Below are positions 13,501-21,005 of a DNA stretch of 64,000 nt, piece by piece. Numbering within the stretch: position 1 is the stretch's first letter; each line of letters starts with the position of its first letter. The DNA is from Pogostemon cablin (lineage: Eukaryota; Streptophyta; Magnoliopsida; Lamiales; Lamiaceae), in contig CM043001.1 of NCBI GenBank assembly GCA_023678885.1, positions 9,832,092 to 9,896,091 of the forward strand, given 5' to 3'. The notes beneath the pieces are model-generated. The model was not told where the DNA came from and did no database searches. It saw only the letters and a program-made list of their open reading frames with translations. The translations under genes and the position numbers were made by a program.

Positions 13501-14240
13501 TAGATAAAAGAATATCTAGTGAGTAGTAGTGACGTTATAAAATCCTAAACTCATTAATTTTAGACTCTCAATCGCGGCAAACATTTGGGTGAACCAGTTT
13601 CACACGTGAACTTTGTTTTCAAATGTTACTCTTTAGTATATGAAAAATTACTCTTTAGAGATAAAAATTTTTACTCTTCTAAATGAAAAAATTATTCTTC
13701 AAATTATTGTAAATCTTGATTTATCTATTACTCTTTAATACATGAAAAATTACTCTTTAAAGAGATGAACTATTATTCTTCTAAATAAAAATATTACTCT
13801 TCAAAGAGTAATTTTTATATAGTAAAGAGTAATTTTGCAAAAACAGATTCACGTGTAGACCTGATTCACACTAGACTCTAACTCACTCCTTAATCGCAAC
13901 CTTTTATTCAGAAAAGAAAAATAATAATAAAGAACAGACCTAACCACATGAGAACAGGCAAAAAAATATTATGTTTCCAGTTTCTAGCTTGGGATTTTGC
14001 ATCTGATATACTATATCTATATCTTACCTTTAGCATTACAGTGTATGATAATCAGAATACTATTGGAGGTATGTAATGCAATTTATGTTATTATGAGAAA
14101 TAACAATGTTATCCATTTCATGAGAATATGCTCTCTGGCTTACTCACTTTCTGGCTTTGCAGAGCTCTGGCATTATCAATAGTGAAGTTATGAATTCTAT
14201 AATTCATTTATTTTTGGAGGAAGACAAACCTACCGAGTGA
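942..14240 (+). CDS. DExH7: DExH-box ATP-dependent RNA helicase, plant DExH4/DExH7 type, 3' part; possible pseudogene
   Basis: Nine exons in consistent phase give the C-terminal part of a DExH-box RNA helicase of the DHX29/36/57-like group. Such proteins unwind RNA structures using ATP; the plant members are often annotated as chloroplast-targeted, but the N-terminus that would show this is outside the window. Exons: 942-1025, 1973-2071, 2149-2289, 4559-4629, 10726-10821, 11360-11527, 12642-12734, 12862-12984, 14163-14240. The first four encode the HA2 (helicase-associated) domain, the rest the OB-fold domain and C-terminus, ending in TGA at 14238-14240. Two oddities: exon 4559-4629 ends in phase 2 but the next recognised exon starts in phase 0, and the expected segment (family DMRxQFGTLLADIGL) is missing; and the family-conserved LPVD is read as LLVY. 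All visible exons are open, so it may be a young pseudogene or a gene with an unrecognised exon. Confidence 0.88.
1026..1972 (+). other. Intron with GC-AG boundaries
   Basis: Exons on both sides join exactly in phase 0 (IGK then MILYGAIFGC), which fixes the boundaries at GC (1026-1027) and AG (1971-1972). GC-AG introns are a known minor class spliced by the major spliceosome; a recent T-to-C change of a normal GT donor is the alternative. The intron also carries a copia fragment on the other strand. Confidence 0.8.
1500..1910 (-). pseudogene. Ty1/copia reverse transcriptase-RNase H fragment
   Basis: On the minus strand, the stretch 1506-1730 reads VNKILRYIKTTPGHGLLF and EIYTDARWAEELTHTSG, which are the copia motifs before and within RNase H (RILRYLKGTPGkGLLF, YTDADWAG). 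Further out, near 1730-1795, a broken frame gives VGKLIYLSHTRLDTS, the preceding RT-connection motif. Stops and frameshifts show it is dead. No LTRs were recognised. It is an insertion relic inside the helicase intron. Confidence 0.8.
1973..2071 (+). CDS. Helicase exon (HA2 domain, part 2)
   Basis: 33 codons, MILYGAIFGCLSPILTISAF through FVYPKDE. It matches the family sequence for this part of HA2 almost residue for residue. Boundaries are AG at 1971-1972 and GT at 2072 (GTTTGT). Phase 0 at both ends. Confidence 0.9.
2149..2289 (+). CDS. Helicase exon (after HA2)
   Basis: 47 codons, RENAERAKLSLLADQTGDST through IKWDKILSM. It matches the plant DExH7 segment around RQSDHLLMmvAYdKWvKIL. Donor GTGAGT at 2290. 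A shorter downstream open frame continues into the intron but is not expected to be coding. Confidence 0.9.
2290..4558 (+). other. Large intron with degenerate repeats
   Basis: No coding sequence was recognised. It holds an LTR-like remnant (about 2760-3726) and otherwise AT-rich sequence. Short open frames at 3790-4220 have no recognisable motifs. It ends TACTGTAG at 4558. Confidence 0.7.
2760..3726 (+). repeat. Probable degenerate gypsy-type LTR
   Basis: It begins near a GACCCGG motif and contains GGTGAGCAATCATGACTTAG, similar to GGTGAGTAAACAATGACTCA in the remnant that starts at 5795. It ends in GGAGTGTTACA. Chromovirus LTRs often start TGTAAY-GACCCGG and end in GTGTTACA, which is the basis for the call. 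Ends and strand are uncertain. Confidence 0.4.
4559..4629 (+). CDS. Helicase exon (HA2/OB-fold junction)
   Basis: 71 nt reading EGAKAAQRFCSSHFLSSSVM YMI plus two bases of an arginine codon. It matches the family run kAAqRFCesKFLSSSVMxMIRDMR. It ends in phase 2 at donor GTATGA (4630), so the following exon must begin with one base completing AGN. The next exon I can recognise does not. Confidence 0.88.
4797..5025 (+). repeat. Three copies of a 24-27 bp repeat
   Basis: AATAGATTCAAATAGCATTG occurs twice in tandem near 4800 and 4827, and again near 4998. The first two are separated by one 27-bp period. Confidence 0.8.
5378..5563 (+). repeat. 93-bp tandem duplication
   Basis: The block starting GAGTGGACTCCGTAATGATA lies at 5385 and again at 5478, with identical sequence through ATCTAGAATGAGAAAT. 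The copies look identical by eye, so the duplication is recent. No coding function was seen. Confidence 0.9.
5795..7100 (+). repeat. Probable gypsy-type LTR remnant
   Basis: It begins TGTAATGACCCGGCTTCGG, a typical chromovirus LTR start, and contains GGTGAGTAAACAATGACTCA near 6888. The right end was not found. Sequence to about 7630 is AT-rich with no recognisable domain; a long minus-strand open frame there is judged to be chance. Confidence 0.45.
7640..8044 (-). pseudogene. Ty1/copia reverse transcriptase N-terminal relic (copia G)
   Basis: The minus strand gives, with frameshifts, MKEELQSLNKNVTW, KLVRCKWVYQKK, GFSQNEGFDYNEIFQPV and VHGKLEES. These are the start of the copia RT domain (EEMqSL.kN.TW, GCKWVfKkK, GfsQ.eGiDYNEiFsPV). 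The continuation on the gag side lies beyond the hAT-like insertion at about 8045-9140, where EPRTYNEAI is read, the usual linker just before this point. The copy is dead. Confidence 0.8.
8304..8423 (+). repeat. 60-bp tandem duplication
   Basis: The block TTTCAAATTTGGAATTC through CCCAGCCTCTTCTTT occurs at 8304 and 8364, essentially identical. Confidence 0.9.
8716..8847 (+). pseudogene. Acidic C-terminal transposase-like fragment
   Basis: The frame ends at TAA 8845-8847 and reads KGKGVKGSSLRLEDEDTSSK, then a run of D/E/N residues. Plant hAT/DUF659-type transposases commonly end in such an acidic tail, and its place inside a hAT-like insertion supports this. No catalytic or dimerisation motif is present. 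It could instead be a captured host fragment. Confidence 0.4.
9141..9680 (-). pseudogene. Ty1/copia gag relic (copia G)
   Basis: The minus strand at 9454-9672 gives FIEKSDFGLWKLKMKSLLVQ and VWSKLYSLYL, and at 9208-9402 gives EKIDVKLNKALIILSVFPKS and ILYCMEARTLSLY. These match the copia gag (UBN2-type) pattern FDG.nDFgLWrlKM.alLvQqGl, GVWskLEsLY, and alLLcSLPkSfenfkdtLlYGre.tlsLeev. A shift separates the two blocks. The gag tail is followed almost directly by the integrase-RT linker at about 9140-9180, so protease and integrase have been deleted. No leader, primer site or LTR was identified beyond 9680. Confidence 0.8.
9681..10470. other. Intron remainder, no gene seen
   Basis: Probable copia G leader and AT-rich intronic sequence. 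No initiator-tRNA primer site and no helicase exon were recognised. Confidence 0.5.
10471..10496 (+). repeat. (GA)13 microsatellite
   Basis: An uninterrupted GA run directly before the exon-containing segment at 10726. It is flanked by near-identical AACCCAA-ATTGGGT stretches on both sides. Confidence 0.95.
10726..10821 (+). CDS. Helicase exon (start of C-terminal OB-fold part)
   Basis: 32 codons, RVGRKKKEMLDNWLSDSSQQ through SVVVK. It matches the family segment GRKKEnLDsWfSDptQpFNmYS...VVK. Acceptor TTTTTACAG at 10725, donor GTAGAA at 10822, phase 0 at both ends. Confidence 0.88.
11360..11527 (+). CDS. Helicase exon (OB-fold)
   Basis: 56 codons, AILCAGLYPNVATIECG through PFLVFLEK. The motif IHPSSINSNHKAFQYPFLVF is diagnostic of the plant DExH4/DExH7 helicases. 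Compared with the remembered family sequence it is shorter between PN and WHDGKREV. Acceptor ATACAG, donor GTACAA. Confidence 0.92.
11528..12641 (+). other. Intron, no gene seen
   Basis: AT-rich, without coding motifs. The 20-mer TTCTGCATGCCTGCAATTAT occurs twice in it (about 11554 and 12485), a direct repeat of unknown origin. Confidence 0.75.
12642..12734 (+). CDS. Helicase exon (OB-fold)
   Basis: 31 codons, VETTKVFLRDTTIVSPYSIM then LFGGSINVQHQ. It matches the family core KVyLRDTTIVSPfSiLLFGG. Acceptor TTTCAG, donor GTATCC. Confidence 0.93.
12862..12984 (+). CDS. Helicase exon (C-terminal)
   Basis: 41 codons, SGLIIVDNWLKMAAPAQIGV through ELIRNPE. It matches the family sequence dgWLKlaAPAQtavLFKELRlTLhSILKdLIRkPE. 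Acceptor TTTCAG, donor GTAAGA. Confidence 0.93.
13032..13149 (+). repeat. 59-bp tandem duplication
   Basis: TATCTTCTAAATTTATTC through GAGTCGCTGTTAAC is present at 13032 and 13091, identical by eye. Confidence 0.92.
13171..13320. mobile_element. Fragment resembling the GGCGC-end element
   Basis: GCGCCTC and AAAGGCGCAC near 13223-13250, and CTCTGCGCCTCAGGCACA near 13278, recall the CpG-rich ends of the element at 8045-9140. No clear target duplication was seen. Confidence 0.35.
13588..13868. mobile_element. MITE with about 50-bp imperfect terminal inverted repeats
   Basis: The left end TGGGTGAACCAGTTTCACAC and the inverted right end AGTGTGAATCAGGTCTACAC are similar and both continue through ACGTGAA..TGTTTT to ATTACTCTTTA. 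The centre is low-complexity, repeating TTACTCTTT-like words in both orientations. It encodes nothing. It lies in the last helicase intron. Confidence 0.65.
14163..14240 (+). CDS. Helicase last exon and stop
   Basis: 26 codons including TGA: SSGIINSEVMNSIIHLFLEE then DKPTE and stop. It matches the family C-terminus ksGIvhnEVvksmvhLLiEEgKp. Acceptor TTTGCAG at 14162. Confidence 0.92.
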   Translation, partial: SSGIINSEVMNSIIHLFLEEDKPTE

Positions 14241-14600
14241 TATATTCAAATCAACAACGGTTATACTTGATCTAGATTATGCAGAATATGGAGAAGGGCA
14301 TTTATTTTTTTTATTACATGACCCATTGTTTCATCAGAGAGAGAATGAAAAGCGTAGTTCTGTTACAACCCCTCTTCTGTTCATGACTTGGCTTCATTAT
14401 AAAGCAAGATGGACCAAGTTTGCTGACTCCATTGAAAGGATCAAATTTGTGTGTTTTCTTCTTATAGCAAAATTGTATGGTCTTAACTTTTTATGTAAAA
14501 ACTAAATTAGCAAAAATGTCTTGATACTTCACCTGGAAAGGACGTGAATCTTTCTTTAATAATAATAAGAGGCAATTGTCAAAAATATCCAAAATAAATA
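14241..14600 (+). other. Probable helicase 3' untranslated region
   Basis: Non-coding, T- and A-rich sequence follows the stop. AATAATAATA-type words near 14555-14570 could serve as polyadenylation signals, which are loosely defined in plants. Confidence 0.45.
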
Positions 14601-14630
14601 GGCAAAAATCAATGTCATCCATAAAATAAA

Positions 14631-14850
14631 TTGTACAACTTTCATATCCAATTGTATATTTTTGGAATCAAATACCCACACCATGTTGGAATGCTATATT
14701 GGAGTTCCGACATCGAATCCGACATCACGTCGGATTCGGTATTGGGGATGTTGGATTTAGTGTCGAAATCCCGATATAGCATTCCGATAGGATGGGGTAT
14801 TTTGATTAAATAATGGACAATTTGGTATAAAATTTATATAAGGTAATTAA
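14631..14850. mobile_element. Fold-back MITE with long inverted arms
   Basis: Left arm text GGAATCAAATACCC and GGAATGCTATAT recurs inverted on the right (CGGAATGCTATATCGGGA, AATCAAAATACCCC). The arms are about 100 bp and imperfect. At the centre GAATCCGAC is followed by its perfect complement GTCGGATTC with five bases between. The whole can fold into one long hairpin. No open frame of interest. Ends are approximate. Confidence 0.65.
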
Positions 14851-15172
14851 TAGATGATAATGATTTCCAACTTAAAAAATTGGTTAAATGCGGTATCCTT
14901 CCATAAGATATCTATTGTTACTGTAATGGCCAGTTTTGGAGAATCCATTTAATTTCCCTGCGGCTATTGTTCCAGCAAAAGTAGTACTACTTTCAATTTG
15001 GCTATATTTGTTTTATGTTTGAAAATCAGGTTTTAATTTCAAAACATGCCTTTGTGTATAAAAATTCACACTTAAATTTTAAAATTCATCATTTTATATG
15101 CCTACAAACTATATAAATGATCAATTCATCTCGCTTTCATACGCTTTATCTTCAATTAATAATCTTTTGGAA

Positions 15173-15422
15173 AGGCAATGATTTGTATGAGATCGGAAAG
15201 CTCTTACGTGATACGAATAAAATGTGATTACATCATTTATAAAAGTAATAATTGATAAAAATATTAACGGTGTAGTGAATTTTTTCATGAATAATTTATA
15301 GTATAAATAAAAAGTGATAACATTTTATAACGAAAGTGATAATATTTTATAGCAGAAGTGATAACTTATTACGAAAGTGTAAAATTGTCTCACCATAAGA
15401 TAGTCTCATACAAAACTTGCCA
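15173..15422. mobile_element. Non-autonomous hAT-like MITE, GTATGAGA family
   Basis: 250 bp with ends AGGCAATGATTTGTATGAGA and, inverted, TGGCAAGTTTTGTATGAGAC. It is flanked by TTTTGGAA/TTTGGGAA, an 8-bp target duplication with one mismatch. The interior repeats AAGTGATAA-type words. Size and ends match the 258-bp element at 49564-49821. Confidence 0.7.
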
Positions 15423-15477
15423 TTTGGGAAAAAAAAACTCCTATTTTTAGTAAATATTTTCTAAAAAGAGAGTGAAT

Positions 15478-15673
15478 TGTTGTAAAGTAACCAAAAAGTA
15501 AATAATCATATGACAGAATCAGAGAGAAGAGACAGAAGAGGTTGGGATAGAGTATTTCATTATATTCTGTAAATCGTTTATCTACAACACATAAACGAAT
15601 CCACTCTCTACATAAGATGAGAGTAGGCAGTTACTTAAGTAATGGCCACGTCACCATTATAAATATTACAACA
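15478..15673 (-). repeat. 196-bp copia-type LTR (3' LTR)
   Basis: Read on the minus strand it starts TGTTGTAA and ends TTACAACA, perfect terminal inverted repeats with TG..CA. Directly upstream in that orientation is CAAGGGGAAG, a polypurine tract, so this is the 3' LTR. The partner LTR was not found, so the element is truncated. Confidence 0.75.
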
Positions 15674-15684
15674 CTTCCCCTTGG
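15674..15684 (-). promoter_or_regulatory. Polypurine tract of the 196-bp LTR element
   Basis: The plus strand reads CTTCCCCTTGG; the minus strand gives CCAAGGGGAAG abutting the LTR start TGTTGTAA. This is the expected plus-strand primer position. Confidence 0.7.
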
Positions 15685-15699
15685 ACATTATGTCGTCAT

Positions 15700-16620
15700 A
15701 TTCATGTCTCGTTAAAAACCTAGCTAGAAAATCCTATGGAAAAACCAGTTGAGGAAAAGAATACACGTCCTTATGATTTTCATAATGTGTTATAATGGCT
15801 ACCTTGTTAAAAACCTTCAACTAAGAAAACCCCGTGGGAAAAAAACTTATTTAAGGAAAAAAAATACAGCTTGATCTTCAGGGCCCAATTTTCAGGATTG
15901 TTTGGAAGTTGTCGTTCTTCCAAAACACGATAATCTAGCATGCCTCATTAAAAACCTTTAACTAAGAAAACCTCGTGGGAAAAACTTAGCTAAGGAAAAA
16001 AGAGTGCAGTATTGGTCTTCAAGACCCAATCTTCAAGATTATTTAGAAGTTGTCGTTTCCCTAAACATAATAATGTAACCTGTCTCATTAAAAACCTTCA
16101 ACTAAGATAACCTCATGAGAAAAACTTAATTAAGGAAAAAAGTACATAATTGGTCTTCAGGATTGTTTAGGAGTTGTTTCTCCCCCTGATCATAATAATC
16201 TAGTCTGCCTCATTAAAAACCGTCAACTAAGAAAACCTCATAGGAAAAAACTTAGTTAAGGAAAAGGGTACAAAATTGGTCTTCAGGACTTAATCTTCAG
16301 GATTGTTTAGGAGTTGTTGCTCCCCTAAAACACAATAATCTAATCTGTCTCATTAAACACCTTCAGCTAAGAAAACTCATAGGAAAAAAACTTAGTGGAG
16401 GAAAAAAGAGTACAGGCCTTATGATTTTGATGTTTTAGCATTAGTTGCCTCATTAAAAACCTTAAAGCTAAGAAAACTTAGTAGGAAAAAGAACTTAGTT
16501 AAGGAAAAAAGAGTACAACCATCGATCTTTAGGACCTAATCTTCTAGATTGTTTGAAATTACTACTTCCCCTGAAAATAACTTTATTTTGAAACATAACT
16601 ACTGATCTTCAGGATCTAAA
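15700..16620. repeat. Seven-fold degenerate tandem array (period about 95-140 bp)
   Basis: Each unit contains CATTAAAAACCTTCAACTAA, then AGAAAACCTCATGGGAAAAA and a variable TTGGTCTTCAGGA segment. Anchors fall near 15710, 15804, 15945, 16084, 16209, 16349 and 16450. Similar CTCATTAAAAACC arrays are common in plant copia-type elements next to the 3' LTR. Spacing is irregular and the units have diverged. Confidence 0.8.
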
Positions 16621-18287
16621 TTTATAAATTTATTTGTATTTATCACTCTCCCTAAAGACAGCAGTCTTATGGGTCTACATAATATGATACTTCGAGTAAA
16701 ATTTTCTAACATACAAGTTGGGGATAAGTAAATAAATAATAAATCTGGATTGTTACATTTGTGTAATATTCCATCGCTCTTCAGGAGCTCATATGAGTGA
16801 AATAAATTTATTTTCTTTCTCCATGTATAAATTGCACATGTTTTATGCAATACATAATTTATTATCTTATAAAAGATTACAAGGGAGTATATAAAAATCA
16901 TTATGCTGCATAGGCTAAATGTTTTTTTATCATCTATCATAATAGTACACCAGTCTGAATTTTAACGTAATGAGATGCGAATCATAATTAATATTAGACT
17001 AATATACATGTCAGTGTCTCATTGGTTTATTATAATTAAACCAATATATATTTTGTATCAAAGTGATACATGAGGATATATTTAATTTTAATTAAATGTC
17101 TCATTATCAGAGAATTATAAAAATCTTTCTAGCATGTTCATCATAAATGCATATAAGGCCTGATACAATTATGAAGACTTTAAAAAGCACTAAAAGTGAG
17201 ACTTCTGGTCCAAAATATCCTCATTATATACTTCAAGTATACAAACGTTTATTTTTATTTTTAGGGGATTAAACAATAATTGACTTACAAAATTGAATGA
17301 GATTGATAAAAATTATATATAAAACCATCATTAGGTAAATTGACTGGTGTTTAAAATTCAATACTTCTTTAGAATAATTCTCAATCTATAGGATGAGATT
17401 ATTCTTTGGTTAATCAAAATCTTTCATTTTGAAAAATCCGTCATTTGACATGAGTAAATTTTTACAAATTTCTTATGTGTTCCAATCTTAAACCACATAT
17501 ATAAATATAAGTAATATTGCTTCTTCAAGAGGAAACCATCTGATTAAAATGTAGTACATTTATATAGTTTGTTTTAGGTTCGTAATGATTTATATCCATC
17601 GAGAATTTTCATATATCCACAAGAGTTTATATTCATCAAGAATTTTAATATAGTTTATCGTCTAGTGACGTGTATTAACTGCATATCTAATTTTATTGTA
17701 ATTGTCATATAATTAAGTAGCGAAACACTATATAATAACTTTATAATGGGAGGATGTTCATCATCAATTAATTTCGAGTCTCTGCAAAAACTCTTTCACT
17801 TTAATCTTGCTTTGTTTTCACCACTTAACTCTTTGCGCATCCTTCTGGGACAAATATTTATATTCATTGAAATAAAATTCCAGTATTTAAGGATAAATTC
17901 TTAACGAGTAAAGTTCTATTCAATTGTCCCTTTCTGTCTTACACATTCTGTGTGCTTCTGGCACTTTGTCATTTCTTATAGACACTGGATCTAAAATTTT
18001 AAGACAGTAAAAATAATTAAATTGATAAATATGTTGTTGACAACTTTGAAAATATAATATATGTATTTCTCCCAATGATTATAATAATTCTATATTTATT
18101 TAACTAGATCCTTGTCATTTCTCAAACGTTTGGATCTAGCCGTTTCGCATGCCCAATAATTTGATTATTTGATGCACATGCAATTTATTGGCTATTTATC
18201 TTCTGGACAAATTTATTTGAGTGTTTTTATTTTCAAACGAACTCTCTAACTTATTTTGGAAGTGACAATTTTTGGAACTCTCCAACT
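16621..18287. other. AT-rich sequence between the copia remnant and family A LTR1
   Basis: Probably the rest of the minus-strand element with the tandem array, but no gag or pol motifs were recognised. The junction at about 18287 truncates LTR1 of family A. Confidence 0.5.
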
Positions 18288-18794
18288 TTATAGTATCTGT
18301 AAAGGGAGATCATATCGGGTTAGATTCCAGACGTGGAAAATAATTGATACTGATAGTACCTAGAAAGGAGGGTGAAATTATATCTCTTGCTCCAAGGTTA
18401 TTCAAATATGTTACACGCATGTTTACTTGTGTTTTTAGAGTAGATTTGCATGGTTTAGTGATGCGTCCATATTCCACAAGGTAGAGTCGGACATTGATAT
18501 ACAAAAGGGAGATAATGAGTGAAACTGGATTATCCTAGAGCTACATATTCTCCATTCTTGAGTCACTTTTGAATTCTTCTAAGAGCTTTATTTTATTTGT
18601 TATTTAAATTAATTGTTTAGTAGTTAATAATTCTCTATTTCAACTTTATTTCTTTCGTCTTAATTAATTTAGTAAATAATTAAATTGGTAATACGCCGTC
18701 CTTTAGGTTCGATATTTAACTTGGTCGCTTATCTAAGCTACAATAACATCCTTCATACTTGGGGATTAATTGTGTGTTGAAAAAATGCTCATCA
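18288..18794 (+). repeat. Family A LTR1, 3' portion only
   Basis: Homology to LTR2 and LTR3 starts at about 18288 (AAAGGGAGATCATATCGGGT) and ends with GCTCATCA, inverted relative to the LTR start TGATGAG. The 5' portion is missing. Confidence 0.8.
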
Positions 18795-18800
18795 AGTTTT

Positions 18801-18818
18801 TGGCGCCGTTGCCGGGGA
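18801..18818 (+). promoter_or_regulatory. Primer binding site, tRNA-Asp type
   Basis: TGGCGCCGTTGCCGGGGA, six bases after the LTR end. It is complementary to the 3' end of plant tRNA-Asp(GTC), the primer typical of Athila-like elements; I see no mismatch to the remembered tRNA. Confidence 0.88.
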
Positions 18819-18872
18819 CGATTGCTATTATTGAATTTATTATTTTTAGTTGATTAAGACTTTTACCGTTGT

Positions 18873-18915
18873 GACTCTCCAACGTTAAACATGAGCGTCT
18901 ATTGGGGGCTTGTCC
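18873..18915 (+). other. Conserved non-coding block, family A copy 1
   Basis: GACTCTCCAACGTTAAACAT then GAGCGTCTATTGGGGGCTTG. The same block follows the coding region in gypsy B and E and lies after gag in D. Here it sits close to the PBS because gag and pol are absent. Confidence 0.7.
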
Positions 18916-19030
18916 ATTCCGTTTTATTGCTTTATTTCTTTCGTGTGAGTGAGAAAATATTATATTTGAGGTGCTCACGCTTCGGCAATTACATCTCTTT
19001 TCAAACTTAGTTTTGACTTATATTTTTACT

Positions 19031-19043
19031 AAGTTTGGGGGAT
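19031..19043 (+). promoter_or_regulatory. Internal polypurine-tract-like motif (family A, copy 1)
   Basis: AAGTTTGGGGGAT, identical to the true 3' PPT of the same unit at 35483-35495, but lying far upstream in the internal region. Confidence 0.55.
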
Positions 19044-19791
19044 GTGATGTACTTACCTCATCTTATGAGCACCGAGGGTATAATTTTTCCTTTCATTGGT
19101 TGTTTGTTTATTAGGGGGTTGATTTTTTGCGGCATATTAATTTTTAACCGGTGTTGATATATTAATTTTTTGCAACTTACTTGATGTTTTGTGTGTTTTG
19201 TTGGTGTGTCTGGTGTGTGGAGTTTGCTTGAGCTTTGATAATAGAAAAGATAAAAGAGTGGCAAGATGAGTTCTACACTGAGGCTTTGACCTGACCGAGT
19301 TGAACAACTTGAGGAGCTCGTGCATACGTGAAAAAAAATCAAGTGCCTCCTTTCCTTATTCTAAACTTTATGTGTGCTTTTAATTAGTAGGAGTGGAAGG
19401 ATTAAGATCTAATTAGTTTTGGTTATCCACATGAGCTTATTTAGTTTAAATTGTGCTTGAAATTCATATACTCTTGAAATTGATGAAGGAAGTGTGTGAT
19501 GAGTGATATTTTTACCTAGATTTTAGTATCTTTTTATGTATATTTTCGTATTATTTTATCCGTATTTATGTACTATTTGGGTGTGTTTTGTGTTTTTAGG
19601 AAAATATGTGAGAATAAGCTTAAATGTATTATTTATAGGTAAAAAGAGATTCTAGACGTAAAAATAAAGACGTAGGAAAAAACGGATCTCAATTCGGAGT
19701 TGAAACGAGGGAGAATGGGCCAAAACAAAATGAAGAAAAACACGGACCGCACGAACACAACCAATGTTACATACACGGCCAGTGTTACGTA

Positions 19792-20991
19792 TGTTGGATT
19801 GTATACTAAAAGTCTAGCTTTAGTATGAACAATGTTACAACAATATTTGAAATGAGAATCATATGATCAAATGATTGTATCTTATAATTTATTTATATAT
19901 GCATGATGCAATAGTCCATTTACTTTATACTGTAGATAATATGTTGTGCGACAACACGCAGAAGATCATATTATTGGTTTCCTTATAAAGTATAAACAGA
20001 TGCTCACAACTGAGATAGACGGGGACTCTCTATCGGTATGGTTGTAGTGTGGTTTGGTATTAGCTTGTCTTGGCTATAGAATCACATTAGTGCACTTGTG
20101 TGTATTGAGCAGGACCGCTTGAGATCGTTCTTCTTATACTGACTATATAGTAGAACTTGATCTCTGTTATTATGGAAGTTCGTGCTCTTAATCCCTATAC
20201 AATAACCTCGACACGTAGGGTAGTTTGTATTTCTTTGATTCATCAATGGGTGAGATTTATAAGTATTAAATCAACAAACTCGGTGAGTTGGGAAATAGTG
20301 TTGTATCTATGGTGTGCTGTTGATTGTAGAAGGAATCCATGTCCGTCATAGGTTGATGATGTCCCCTTGAGGAGCTCATAAGGTTTATCATGTAAATCTT
20401 GCAAGTGGATTAATTTCCGGCATGATAAAAAGGTTGAGTGGTATTACTCTCGGATGAGATATTAATTAATTTGAGTTGTCAGTAACTTAATTAATTAATG
20501 GACATTGTATATCTTAAACATGGGGAGACCATCGGGCTTATAATAAGAAGGAGCCCAGAACATAATTTGGGATTGGATGGGTAGTGCAATAATAATATTT
20601 TAGTGGACTATATTATTATTATTGGATTTAATTAAAAGCTTTGGGCTAAGTTTGGTTAATTAAATTCAATTGAGGCCCCGTCCAATTTCTCCTCCTGGTC
20701 CCTGCTGTAGCCCAGTATATAAGTGAACTCAACTTCCTGGAACCCTGATAATTCCTGCGCCTCTTTTGGTGTGAGAAGGGAAAGAAGCAGATTGAGAGAT
20801 CCTGCAGACTGTTGCCCACACAACAGCAGGATCACACTTGGGACATACAGTAGAAGATCAGAGGTAGTTCTCTGCAGTTCATCCTCTACTCCAATCCAGA
20901 AGTACGGTAAACGATTTAATTGCTTCCGCTGCTAATTGTTTGCCTTAAATCCTAACGATCACGTTTGAACCACAAGATCTAATTGCCAACA
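19792..20991 (+). repeat. Copia C1 5' LTR
   Basis: 1200 bp. A TATA box, TATATAAG, lies at about 20716 next to GTAGCCCAG (inverted TGGGCY), marking the likely promoter. Confidence 0.92.
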
Positions 20992-20993
20992 AT

Positions 20994-21005
20994 TGGTATC
21001 AGAGC
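20994..21005 (+). promoter_or_regulatory. Primer binding site, initiator Met tRNA
   Basis: TGGTATCAGAGC, two bases after the C1 5' LTR; the usual Ty1/copia primer site in plants. Confidence 0.92.

Larger units (their letters stand above)
12985..14162 (+). other. Last helicase intron with MITE and duplications
   Basis: It contains a 59-bp tandem duplication, a GGCGC-rich fragment and a MITE with about 50-bp inverted ends, each listed separately. It ends GGCTTTGCAG. Confidence 0.8.
18819..19496 (+). other. Family A internal region 1, left part (non-coding)
   Basis: No gag or pol motifs. It is homologous to 45513-46256. It contains the conserved block and an internal polypurine-like motif at 19031-19043. 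It is interrupted at 19497 by gypsy B. Confidence 0.75.

Noticed and set aside
15700..16620. Regular repeats that might suggest a CRISPR-like array
   Set aside because: Units are long, diverged and irregular, without conserved short repeats and unique spacers, and the setting is a plant retrotransposon.
18801..18818. tRNA-like sequence TGGCGCCGTTGCCGGGGA
   Set aside because: It is only the 18-base complement of the tRNA-Asp 3' end and marks a primer binding site. No cloverleaf surrounds it.
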